From positions 1 to 16,443 of the forward strand of contig CAZBJH010000073.1 of the NCBI GenBank assembly GCA_964492185.1: a DNA stretch of 16,443 nt, in the 5' to 3' direction. Of this stretch, positions 1-8,224 are shown in pieces; the stretch's first letter is position 1; every line of letters starts with the position of its first letter. This stretch comes from JAFGSZ01 sp964492185. Lineage in GTDB: Bacteria > Bacteroidota > Bacteroidia > Bacteroidales > UBA10428. The notes under the pieces were generated by a model. It had not been told where the DNA came from. It made no database searches and was given only the letters and a program-made list of their open reading frames with translations. A program made the translations under genes and the position numbers.

Positions 1-2
1 CT

Positions 3-111
3 GATGAACCGATTAGCCGATTAAACTATTAAACGATTAAACAATTAAACGATTAGCCGATTAAACGATTAAACTTTTTGTTGAAACGATTAAACAATTA
101 AACAATTAAAC
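3..111. repeat. Imperfect octamer tandem array, GATTAAAC type
   Basis: From position 3 the sequence falls into consecutive 8-base units: GATGAACC, GATTAGCC, GATTAAAC, TATTAAAC, GATTAAAC, AATTAAAC, then GATTAGCC, GATTAAAC, GATTAAAC. A 13-base interruption (75-87) follows, then GATTAAAC, AATTAAAC, AATTAAAC up to 111. The GATTAGCC variant recurs after exactly 40 bases (11 and 51), which suggests a five-unit higher-order period. The array ends two bases before the stop codon of the minus-strand histidine kinase, so it is the 3' flank of that gene, and it may continue past the left edge. Each unit contains TAA on both strands. Because 8 is not a multiple of 3, stops fall in every frame. There is no spacer structure, so it is not CRISPR. 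Function is unknown. Confidence 0.85.
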
Positions 112-113
112 AA

Positions 114-3100
114 CTAATCCACTACCGGCAATTCAATAATAAAAGTAGTTCCCTTATCAAGGACAGTAGTAAATGATATTCTGCCCCCGATATTATCAAT
201 GATATTTTTTACAATAGCCAGTCCCAATCCCATTCCACTGGTTTTGGTAGTAAAATTGGGCATAAATAACTTATCTTTCTGATTATCGGGAATCCCTCGT
301 CCGTTATCTGTTACTTTGACTTTGGCATAATCCCCCTCAACAGTAAGATCAATATTAATAAGCCCTTCACGCTTTTCAGGTATAGACTGTATGCCGTTTT
401 TGATCACATTTATAAACACTCTTGTCAGTTGCTCCCTGTCAGCATATACAAGTACCAAACGCGAACCATGAAAATCTGTTTTGATAGTTGTATTTTCAGT
501 ATTGGAGAAAAGTTCAGCCGCACTCTTAATAACTTTTAGCAAATCAATTTTTTGAAAACGCGCCTTGGGCATCTTGGCAAAATTGGAAAATTCTGACGCG
601 ATAGTGGAGAGATTATCGATCTGTTCAATCAGCGTGACCGAAACCTGCTTAAGGTAGGCATCATAATCTTCCTTGCCATCACACCAGGCCCTCTGTAATT
701 GTTGTACACTCAGCTTCATAGGGGTCAGGGGATTTTTAATCTCGTGAGCGATCTGTTTGGCCATTTCACGCCAGGCGATCTCACGCTCGGAACGGGCCAG
801 CAATTCAACACTATGCTCAAGTTCATTGACCATCCGGTTGTACTCGGAAACAAGATCACCTATTTCATCCTTACCATCATATTGAATACGTTCGTATTTT
901 TTCCCCAGCTTTATCTCACCAAATTTTTTTCGTATTAAATATAAGGGCCGGGTTATCTGACCGGAAATAAATACTGCAACAATAACTGTCAGCAGGGTTA
1001 ACAACACATAAATATTCAACATGGTTACGATCAGGGTGGAAACATCCTTCTGTATTTCAGCCTGCTTGGTAAAATACGGTAAATTAAGATATGCCAGCAG
1101 TTTGTTCTGGTAGTTTACAAATGGCACATAACCTGATAAATACTTCAATCTGCCGATCTTTTCCTCGTGAACATATTGAGCCCGCTTATCAACTGCCATT
1201 TCTTTGAAAGCATGAAAATTAATCATATTACCCTGTAGACCGAGATCAAAAATATCTTCCCGGGAAGTTGCCAACAGACCGCCATCAGGTGCATACAGGT
1301 TAATATCAGAATAAAACACATTGGAAAACTTTATCAATAATTGATCCAGGTTATCATAGCCTGATGAATACCAGTAAGGAGATAATTCATCTTCGAAGGC
1401 CAGTTTGTGGTCCAGTTCAATATAAACCGACTGCATCCGTTCGAGCAATGAATTCAATTGTTGCTGCTTATATTGTTTTATACTAAAATAAATCGTTCCT
1501 CCCCCGATGATGATAAGTGATATAAGAAGAATGGCAATAATCGCAAACTGGATTTTATTTTTAAAATTAAATTCAAATGTTCTTTTTGCAGAAACGATAT
1601 TTAGCATAAGAACATAAAAAGCTATAAGCAAATAATAAAACACAAATATATAGGAGAAGGAGATCAGGTAATCAAGCACCCTTGGCGATCTATAGCTGAT
1701 AACAATCAGATTATCCCCATTCATCCGGTAAACCATATGTTCATAATCATCAAACTCTATATAAGTGAAAGCTTCTGTAAAATCGCCATATACGTCAGGA
1801 TTCAGGCTATAGTGATATTCTCCTGACTGGGTTATCAATTCATTATTGTAATATTTTGCAAAGGAAAAGTCGCTGGCTGCAACCTCACGGGTTATGCGTT
1901 CATCAAGCAAAAGTTCCGGATACCCGAGAAAAACATTAACAAGCCGGGAATCAATCTCAATATAAAGGGTAATTTCTTCTTCCTGATCAGGGAAAACATA
2001 AGGTATAACCCCAAGATAACTTATCCTGCCATTCTGATTATCTATAAAATAAAAGCTTGTATTTGGAATACTGACCCCTGAATTAACCAGCATACTGTCA
2101 AAAAACCCGTAACAATTAACTGAAAAATCATCCGGCGGTTTGAGATAAACACTGTCGTCGGGTTGACATATCGTTATCTGTGAAAGGTTGTATTTGCCCC
2201 AGAATCCGGTAAAATAATTACGCTGCAAATGTGTATATATCTCTTCTATGGTAACTGAATAATCAATCAGCATGTTTGACAGCTGTTTATCCTTAGCCAG
2301 ATTCATGCTCATTTCTTCCAGCAGGTATTCCGCTACCGGATCATGCTCATTGGCAAGGTTTTCAGCCAGCACTTTTTGTCTGTACCGAGTCTTTTGGCTA
2401 TTATAATACCCAATAAAATATGATGAAAAAACAGCAAGAAAAAATACCAGGAAAACTTGTGAAGAATATTTAGGGAAGCGGTCTTTTTTATATCGTAACA
2501 AGCTGTAAAAAATAAAAAATATGAAAAAGAAAAATGCACTTAAAGTATCTATCACATATCCAATAAAAAAGCATACAAGAATCCCCGATATGAATATGAG
2601 CGTAAATATAAGTATGATCCGTTCGAGCCTACATGTTCCCCTGCATACGATGAAAACTTTATCAAATAACAGTATTATCGGGATAAGATGCAAAAGGAAC
2701 ACAAATAACGCGACCAATGTATATAATGACAGTCCTGTAACCTCATGCAACTTAAAAGATATACTGGAATCAATTATCAGGCTCCTCAGGATCATATGGC
2801 TGTATAGTATGAAAGACACACACAACACCATTAAAATGACAATTATTCCATAACCCCGCGATTTTACTTCAGACACAAGTGAAGGTGAAATATAAAAACG
2901 TGTGTTTAACAACAGCACGATAAAAAACAAAAGGACGGTATTGATTAAAAGATCACCAAGTGAGGGAATAAAAACGGACCGGGCATATATCATGGGATTG
3001 AATATCTCCAGATCCTGCAGAAAAGGAGGGAATTCCTTAAACAGCATGAACCACCTGACCAGTATTATTGCAAAAGACAAACCTGTAACAGTAAGATTCC

Positions 3101-3764
3101 TGCCCCGGGCATCCTTAATTTTTGTTGAACGATAAATAAATACCAGCAATAAAACGATCCCGAGAAAATAAAATATGCTGACCAGTGTTTCCCTGAGCGA
3201 TACCAGTTTTTTTTCATTATGAAACCGTATGGAAAATAAATATTCACCGTCAGGGTCATTTATTGCATAAGATATTTCATCAGTCTGAATAAGAATTTCT
3301 GCCGATGCCGGAAGATTAAAATCATCATGGAAGGTGTTTTGAAGAAATTCATTTTGATGCGGGTATTTGTTTTTTATCTTAATAAATCCAAACAGGGTAT
3401 ATTCTCCGGCATGGTATCTTTTAACAATCATCCATTTATTACTCTTTAATACCAGGCCTTCAGCATAAATGGTGTCATGGTAATGTAGCGGGAAATTGAT
3501 CGAATTATCTGACCAGTATTCCAGTGAATCTTCTTTATAAACAACCAGAACAAACCCATTATCTCTTATTTCTTCAGACAATTCCTCTGAAGGCAAATGA
3601 TCTGATCTGTCAATATAATTATTCAACTGATCATATTTCTTATGCAATTTATTCTGAAAACGATCAATGTCCTGCTCATCATAAAATGCCCTGTTAAGAA
3701 TAAATGACGAGATAAATGAAAGAAAAAATGCCAGCAGGGCAAAGCCAAATAGTCTGTATCTCAT
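114..3764 (-). CDS. Large multi-module membrane sensor histidine kinase
   Basis: This 1216-residue protein should autophosphorylate on a conserved His and pass phosphate to a response regulator. The cytoplasmic end is clear: a HAMP segment at about 932-985, a HisKA H-box (AHEIKNP) with His at about 1007, and a HATPase_c domain with N-box Asn at about 1123, DNGRGIPD, and GMGLGLAI near 1177. The H-box resembles NtrY-like kinases. The sensory part is unusually elaborate: TM1 at 6-25, a first external domain (about 26-190), a block of roughly seven hydrophobic helices (190-455), a second external domain (456-697), helices near 698-722 and 738-760, a third external domain (761-905), and a last helix near 906-932. 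The signal sensed cannot be read from this. It lies 51 bp downstream of rlmH on the same strand and is probably co-transcribed. No response regulator is visible in the window. Confidence 0.93.
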   Translation of the reverse strand: MRYRLFGFALLAFFLSFISSFILNRAFYDEQDIDRFQNKLHKKYDQLNNYIDRSDHLPSEELSEEIRDNGFVLVVYKEDSLEYWSDNSINFPLHYHDTIYAEGLVLKSNKWMIVKRYHAGEYTLFGFIKIKNKYPHQNEFLQNTFHDDFNLPASAEILIQTDEISYAINDPDGEYLFSIRFHNEKKLVSLRETLVSIFYFLGIVLLLVFIYRSTKIKDARGRNLTVTGLSFAIILVRWFMLFKEFPPFLQDLEIFNPMIYARSVFIPSLGDLLINTVLLFFIVLLLNTRFYISPSLVSEVKSRGYGIIVILMVLCVSFILYSHMILRSLIIDSSISFKLHEVTGLSLYTLVALFVFLLHLIPIILLFDKVFIVCRGTCRLERIILIFTLIFISGILVCFFIGYVIDTLSAFFFFIFFIFYSLLRYKKDRFPKYSSQVFLVFFLAVFSSYFIGYYNSQKTRYRQKVLAENLANEHDPVAEYLLEEMSMNLAKDKQLSNMLIDYSVTIEEIYTHLQRNYFTGFWGKYNLSQITICQPDDSVYLKPPDDFSVNCYGFFDSMLVNSGVSIPNTSFYFIDNQNGRISYLGVIPYVFPDQEEEITLYIEIDSRLVNVFLGYPELLLDERITREVAASDFSFAKYYNNELITQSGEYHYSLNPDVYGDFTEAFTYIEFDDYEHMVYRMNGDNLIVISYRSPRVLDYLISFSYIFVFYYLLIAFYVLMLNIVSAKRTFEFNFKNKIQFAIIAILLISLIIIGGGTIYFSIKQYKQQQLNSLLERMQSVYIELDHKLAFEDELSPYWYSSGYDNLDQLLIKFSNVFYSDINLYAPDGGLLATSREDIFDLGLQGNMINFHAFKEMAVDKRAQYVHEEKIGRLKYLSGYVPFVNYQNKLLAYLNLPYFTKQAEIQKDVSTLIVTMLNIYVLLTLLTVIVAVFISGQITRPLYLIRKKFGEIKLGKKYERIQYDGKDEIGDLVSEYNRMVNELEHSVELLARSEREIAWREMAKQIAHEIKNPLTPMKLSVQQLQRAWCDGKEDYDAYLKQVSVTLIEQIDNLSTIASEFSNFAKMPKARFQKIDLLKVIKSAAELFSNTENTTIKTDFHGSRLVLVYADREQLTRVFINVIKNGIQSIPEKREGLINIDLTVEGDYAKVKVTDNGRGIPDNQKDKLFMPNFTTKTSGMGLGLAIVKNIIDNIGGRISFTTVLDKGTTFIIELPVVD

Positions 3765-3815
3765 TTGAATAAAGTTATTTGTCGTACTTCCTTTTCAACC
3801 ACAAGATAAAAAATA

Positions 3816-4292
3816 TTATTCATGATGATAGGGTTCTCCCCTTAAAATGGTCAGTGCACGATATAGCTGCTCTGTAAATATCAGCCTCACCAGTTGATGG
3901 GGGAAGGTCATAACAGAAAGGGATAAGCTGGCATCAGCCTTGTGGCGGACTTCATCCGAAAAACCATATGCGCCTCCGGTCACAAATAACAGATGCTTTA
4001 CAGACCGGTTGAGATGCTGCCGCAGCAATCCGGCAAATCCCTTTGAAGTGGTTGTCATCCCTTTTTCATCCAATAAAATCACATGATCTGCTTTATCCAT
4101 TGCCCTGATCAGCTTCCTGCCTTCAAGTTCATTCTGCAATAAAGGGTTATGTTTCCCGGCGGGAACTTTTACATCGGTAAGATATTGTATCTTAAAAGAC
4201 ACATAATTATTTATTCGCCTATTATATTTATCAATCCCCTCATTAATATAAGATTCGCTATTTTTGCCAACATTTATAAGTGTGATCTTCAT
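3816..4292 (-). CDS. rlmH: 23S rRNA (pseudouridine1915-N3)-methyltransferase RlmH
   Basis: RlmH is a SPOUT-class methyltransferase that uses S-adenosylmethionine to methylate pseudouridine 1915 in helix 69 of 23S rRNA on the assembled ribosome. At 158 residues the protein matches the usual family length. It starts MKITLINVGK and carries LDEKG (74-78), the SAM-knot glycine motif TGGAYGF (105-111), and the typical C-terminal block PHQLVRLIFTEQLYRA ending YHHE (155-158). All parts expected of a working enzyme are present. It is transcribed divergently from the DUF4783-nadC operon across a 103-bp gap, and it precedes the histidine kinase by 51 bp. This rlmH/DUF4783/nadC arrangement is, from general knowledge, common in Bacteroidota. 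Confidence 0.97.
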   Translation of the reverse strand: MKITLINVGKNSESYINEGIDKYNRRINNYVSFKIQYLTDVKVPAGKHNPLLQNELEGRKLIRAMDKADHVILLDEKGMTTTSKGFAGLLRQHLNRSVKHLLFVTGGAYGFSDEVRHKADASLSLSVMTFPHQLVRLIFTEQLYRALTILRGEPYHHE

Positions 4293-4395
4293 GGTATTTC
4301 TAATTTTAAATTATAATTTAGACCCGTAAAGATTATGCTGTAAAATTGGTTCAATTTTTGAGTTGTACAGAATTACAAACTTAATTGAATTTATT

Positions 4396-4803
4396 ATGAA
4401 AAAATTAATTCGAAATATTTGCATCCTTCTGTTGATCATTTCTCCGATAACAAATAATACACTTTATTCACAAGATATTCCCCAGGGAATGATCAGTGCC
4501 ATTAAGAATGGAAATGCCAAAGAATTGTCTGCCTATTTCAACACGAACATTGAACTCACCCTGCTCAATAATGAAGAAATATACAGCAAAGATCAGGCCG
4601 AACTGATACTAAAAGATTTTTTCACAAAAAACGTTCCTGTTGGTTTTACAGTACTGCATAAAGGAGGCAAAGAATCCTCAAGATATGCAATTGGCAGGAT
4701 GAATACATCAAATGGAAATTTCAGGATCACTCTTTTTATAAAAACCCAAGGCGAGCAGATTTATATCCACCAGCTTAGAATAGAAAAAGAAAATGCAGAA
4801 TAA
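4396..4803 (+). CDS. Secreted DUF4783 family protein
   Basis: This is a small exported protein of 135 residues from the chosen start. An upstream in-frame ATG at 4363 would add 11 residues before the signal peptide. ATG 4396 gives a classic signal sequence (MKKLIRN, then a hydrophobic stretch of about 14 residues) with likely cleavage after LYS, before QDIPQG. The mature part has the pattern of DUF4783: IPQGMISAIKNGNAKELSAYF near the N-terminus, then EEIYSKDQAELILKDFF and a beta-rich C-terminal half. The biochemical role of the family is not known to me; the fold may be NTF2-like, which is inference. Its last 11 bases overlap the start of nadC, so translation of the two is probably coupled. 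No predicted catalytic residues stand out. Confidence 0.85.
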   Translation: MKKLIRNICILLLIISPITNNTLYSQDIPQGMISAIKNGNAKELSAYFNTNIELTLLNNEEIYSKDQAELILKDFFTKNVPVGFTVLHKGGKESSRYAIGRMNTSNGNFRITLFIKTQGEQIYIHQLRIEKENAE

Positions 4804-5641
4804 TTATATTGATGCATTTATCGATAATGCATTGAAAGAGGACATAGGAGACGGAGATTATACATCGCTTGCCTGTATTCCCGAATCGAGTATAGGAACT
4901 GCTCAGTTGCTCGTTAAAGAAAAAGGTGTCATTGCAGGTGTTGAGGTTGCACGTAAGGTATTTCAACGGCTCGACCCCTCTGCCCAAATGAATATATTTC
5001 TGGGTGACGGTGAACATGTTGCAGATACCAACATTGCTTTCAGCATTACCGGTAAGGTATTGTGTTTATTGCAGGCCGAAAGACTGGTATTGAACATCAT
5101 GCAGCGAATGAGCGGTATTGCCACCAAGACCCACAAATACGTGAAGGAACTGGAAGGTTTGCATACCCGCGTGCTTGACACCCGTAAAACAACTCCCGGA
5201 ATGCGTCTGCTCGATAAACAGGCTGTACGCATCGGCGGGGGTAAAAATCACCGTGTCGGACTGTTTGATATGATACTTATCAAGGACAATCATATTGATT
5301 TTGCAGGCGGCATTGAACAAGCCATAAAAAAAACCCATGATTATCTGGATAAATTAGGGAAAGACCTTGCAATTGAAATTGAAGCAAGAAACCTTGAAGA
5401 TGTAAAAGAGATGATAAGGATCGGAAAGATTAACCGGATCATGCTTGATAATTTTAATATTGAACAAACAAAGATCGCTGTTCAACTCATAAATGGTGAA
5501 TTTGAGACTGAATCTTCAGGTATGATCAACCTGAATAACATCCGCGAATATGCCGAATGTGGTGTTGATTATATTTCAGTCGGTGCTCTTACACACCAGA
5601 TCAAAAGTTTGGATATGAGCCTGAAAGCTGTTGATTATTAG
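4793..5641 (+). CDS. nadC: Nicotinate-nucleotide pyrophosphorylase (carboxylating) NadC
   Basis: NadC (quinolinate phosphoribosyltransferase) converts quinolinate and PRPP to nicotinate mononucleotide, CO2 and pyrophosphate, the entry step of de novo NAD synthesis from quinolinate. The protein has 282 residues, normal for the family. Visible signatures are the N-terminal ALKEDIGDGDYTS, RMSGIATKTHKYV, the substrate-binding VLDTRKTTPGMR (about 126-137), GGGKNHRVGLFD (about 148-159), IKDNH, the barrel strands IEIEARN and IMLDNF, and ISVGALTH (about 261) for phosphate binding. ATG 4793 overlaps the DUF4783 gene by 11 bp. The following YihY gene starts one base after the nadC stop. nadA and nadB are not in the window. 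Confidence 0.97.
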   Translation: MQNNYIDAFIDNALKEDIGDGDYTSLACIPESSIGTAQLLVKEKGVIAGVEVARKVFQRLDPSAQMNIFLGDGEHVADTNIAFSITGKVLCLLQAERLVLNIMQRMSGIATKTHKYVKELEGLHTRVLDTRKTTPGMRLLDKQAVRIGGGKNHRVGLFDMILIKDNHIDFAGGIEQAIKKTHDYLDKLGKDLAIEIEARNLEDVKEMIRIGKINRIMLDNFNIEQTKIAVQLINGEFETESSGMINLNNIREYAECGVDYISVGALTHQIKSLDMSLKAVDY

Positions 5642-5642
5642 T

Positions 5643-6578
5643 ATGACGGATAACTCACATCAGCGGAAATACCGGATATTCAATACCCAGATCCATAATT
5701 TTGGCGACAGGCTGAAAAAAATATCCTTTATCGGTTTTGAAGGTGTTCCTATTTATGATGTATTCTGGTTCTTTGTAAGGGGTTTGCAAAAAGGCTCTCT
5801 GAACACCAGGGCCACAGCAGTAGCATTCAATTTTTTGCTTGCTCTTGGTCCCGCTATTATTTTTCTTCTCACAATGATGCCCTATATCCCGATCGAAAAT
5901 TTTCAGAATATCTTTCTCGAAATATTGTATGATATCATCCCCGGGAACTCATATATTGCCATCGAATCCCTGGTAAATGAGATCTTTCAGAAGCGTAGTG
6001 GTCTGCAGTTTTTTGGTTTGCTCGTCGCCCTGTTTTTCGCTCAAAAGGGCATACACGGAATGATCGAAGCCTTTAATGCAACTTACCATACGATTGAGAT
6101 AAGGCCCTGGTATGAGCAACATATGGTTGCAATCATCCTTGTTTTCATTCTGTTCATCCTGGTAACAATCGCAATGATCCTTATGTTCTTCAGTGAGTTG
6201 ATATTAAACAGACTGGTTGAATACGGATTTCTTGAGATAAACATCACTTATTACCTGGTATTAACCGGGAAATGGGTTATCATCATCGGTCTTACCTTTT
6301 TTGCCATTTCATTTTTGTATTACCTTGCTCCAATGCGCAAAACAGAATGGAAATTCATGTCACCCGGTTCCACTCTGGCCACCATCCTCACCCTGGCAGC
6401 TTCAATAGGGTTTTCCTATTTTGTAAACCATTTTGCCCAGTTCAACAGATTTTTTGGCTCTATCGGTGCATTGATCGCAATGATGATATGGATGAATTTT
6501 AACGCACTAACTCTGCTAATTGGCTTCGAACTGAATGCCAGCATCAAAAATGCCCGGCTTCAAAATTCCAAACCATAA
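5643..6578 (+). CDS. YihY/BrkB (UPF0761) family integral membrane protein
   Basis: A 311-residue polytopic inner-membrane protein, probably with six helices. Family landmarks are TRATAVAFNFLLALGP with the first long hydrophobic segment, GLLVALFFAQKGIHGMIEAFN, the LAPMRKTEWKFMSPGS stretch before the fifth helix, and the C-terminal FGSIGALIAMMIWMNFNALTLLIGFELNA, which corresponds to the conserved YGSLGA...GAELNA region of YihY proteins. The molecular function of the family is unsettled; the old name virulence factor BrkB and an earlier RNase BN label should not be taken literally. ATG 5643 lies one base after the nadC stop, so it is the third gene of the operon. A TTG at 5631 would give four more residues but is less likely. 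Confidence 0.9.
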   Translation: MTDNSHQRKYRIFNTQIHNFGDRLKKISFIGFEGVPIYDVFWFFVRGLQKGSLNTRATAVAFNFLLALGPAIIFLLTMMPYIPIENFQNIFLEILYDIIPGNSYIAIESLVNEIFQKRSGLQFFGLLVALFFAQKGIHGMIEAFNATYHTIEIRPWYEQHMVAIILVFILFILVTIAMILMFFSELILNRLVEYGFLEINITYYLVLTGKWVIIIGLTFFAISFLYYLAPMRKTEWKFMSPGSTLATILTLAASIGFSYFVNHFAQFNRFFGSIGALIAMMIWMNFNALTLLIGFELNASIKNARLQNSKP

Positions 6579-6681
6579 GTCCTTTGACTTGTTTATTAAG
6601 ATTTAGGAACTTTTCAGGAACTCCTTCAAGTACTACTGCACCAAATAGCCAATCACATAATCATATCCATAATCTCCAATA

Positions 6682-8146
6682 CTACAGGCTGTCTCCGAAA
6701 TCTTCCCTGAACTTCTTTACCAGCCTTTCAGGCCAGTCGGAGACCGGCTCAAGACGGCCCATGAAGAAACGAAGTACAGGAGGCTCATCAACAAAACGCA
6801 GTCCGCCCACCAGCTCACGGTTCTGATAAAGCCACTGTACCCTGTCAAGCAGGAACATGGTCTGGGACAGGGTGAACACCCTCCTTGGAAACGCCAGCCG
6901 CAACAGTTCCATATCGGCAAGAATATCCTTACCGTTCTCGTCACGCTCGCTGGAGATGGTTCCGCGCTCCATGCCCCGACAGCCGGAAATAATATAAAGG
7001 GCTGAGGCCAACGCCCCGGCAGGGTATTCTTCCCGCGGCACACGCGAGAGAAATCCCATGGCATCAATATGTGCTCCCAGTCCGCCTGCAGGAGTGATCA
7101 CCGGAATGCCAGCCTTTTCCATCTCGCGGATGGCGAAATCAATGAAGGCCGGGGACTGGCTGATAATAGTCTCGTCCGTTGTTTCATGCAATCCTATGGC
7201 CATAGCCTCGATCTCCCGCACCGACATACCGCCATAAGTAAGAAAACCTTCATACAGGGGTACCAGGTCGCGCATCTTCAGGAACAACTCCTCACTGTTG
7301 GTACAGATACCTCCACCGCGCGTGGAACTCACCTTACGGCTGGAAAAATAAACGATATCGGCCATGCTGCACATTTCATGAAGAATATCCTGAACAGAAC
7401 GGTTCATGAATTCTTTTTCCCGCTTTTTCACGAAATAAGCATTCTCACCAATCAGACTGGCATCCAGCATAAGAATGATGCCGTATTCGTCAGCTACCTT
7501 CTTCACATCGCGCATATTCTGTATGGAGAAGGGCTGACCGCCAATCAGGTTGGTTGATGCTTCCATCCGGATGAAAGGAATTTTTTCTTTACCGTATTTT
7601 TCGATCAGGTCCCTGAGTTTTTGTATGTCAATATTCCCCCTTAAACGGGTGGTCGCTTTTTATTTTGAGTGCCTCATCTATTAATATCTCAAAAATCTTA
7701 CCCCCGTTCAACTCCATGTGCGCTTTGGTTGTAGTGAAATGATAGTTCATGGGAATGACATCGCCCTTACTGATGAAGGTCTGTGAGATCACGTTCTCTG
7801 CAGCACGCCCCTGATGAACAGGAAGCACATAATACTTGCCAAATACTTCGCGCAGCGCTTCCTCCATGCGGTAAAAACTTTGCGAACCGGCATAGGCATC
7901 GTCAGCACGCAGCATGGACGACACCTGGTTGTCACTCATGGCATTGGTGCCGCTGTCGGTGAGCATATCAAGAAATATATCTTTGATGTTGAGAAGAAAA
8001 GTATTGAACCCGCCCTTCCTGATGGCATCCAAACGTTCTTCAATGGGTTTCAGAAATAATTTCTGTACTATTCTTACTTTGTGCAATTCAACAGGTATTG
8101 CCTCACGATTGATAAATTTAATGTTACTCTTTCCGTTTTGTTCCAT
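6682..8146 (-). pseudogene. Frameshifted tyrosine phenol-lyase/tryptophanase-family gene
   Basis: The family comprises PLP enzymes that split tyrosine or tryptophan into phenol or indole, pyruvate and ammonia. Two frames share one gene. The N-terminal part (8146-7628, 172 codons) has LLTDSGTNAMSD-type, DDAYAGSQSFY and VHQGRAAEN motifs. The C-terminal part is open from about 7635 to 6682, with its first ATG only at 7566, and has GGQPFS, ENAYF, the PLP-lysine region SSRKVSS, MEAIAIGL-like and MERGTIS motifs. The break lies in C5 at 7636-7640. Dropping one C restores HPFKGNIDIQKLRDLIEKYG and a protein of about 487 residues with PLP Lys near 271, against about 456-471 in known enzymes. Motifs look closer to tyrosine phenol-lyase than to tryptophanase. 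Base composition is richer in GC than neighbours. It may be a true pseudogene, a recent or reversible slip, or a sequencing error. Confidence 0.85.
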
Positions 8147-8192
8147 GATCTGATTTATAAAAATATTAATGAAAAAAATGATTCCTGTGTGT

Positions 8193-8218
8193 CGGGCAGG
8201 CTGTGCCCGTATCCTGCC
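8193..8218 (-). other. Two mutually exclusive GC-rich hairpins between valS and the lyase gene
   Basis: In minus-strand RNA, CGGGCA pairs with TGCCCG across a 5-nt loop (8209-8193). Alternatively GGCAGG (8218-8213 read as minus strand) pairs with CCTGCC (8200-8195) across a 12-nt loop. Both share the same 3' segment, so only one can form. A run of seven U follows, but 14 nt after the first stem (8178-8172), which is too far for a standard intrinsic terminator. The element may weaken read-through from valS into the lyase gene; this is inference. Confidence 0.35.
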
Positions 8219-8224
8219 GGAAGG

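Noticed and set aside
3..111. CRISPR array
   Set aside because: Units are 8 bases, contiguous and degenerate, with no unique spacers and no cas genes in the window.
4376..4383. Minus-strand TAAGTTTG as rlmH promoter
   Set aside because: It matches TAnnTTTG but there is no -33 element at the right spacing and the leader would be about 80 nt; not enough to call.
5631..5642. TTG start for the YihY gene inside nadC
   Set aside because: ATG 5643, one base after the nadC stop, gives a normal start; the TTG adds only four residues.
6577..6590. Terminator hairpin AAGTC-CTTT-GACTT after the YihY gene
   Set aside because: Only a 5-bp AT-rich stem including the stop codon, with no clear U tract; could easily be chance.
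7069..7557. Plus-strand open frame inside the lyase gene
   Set aside because: It is antisense to strongly family-like coding sequence and shows no recognisable domain or start signals.
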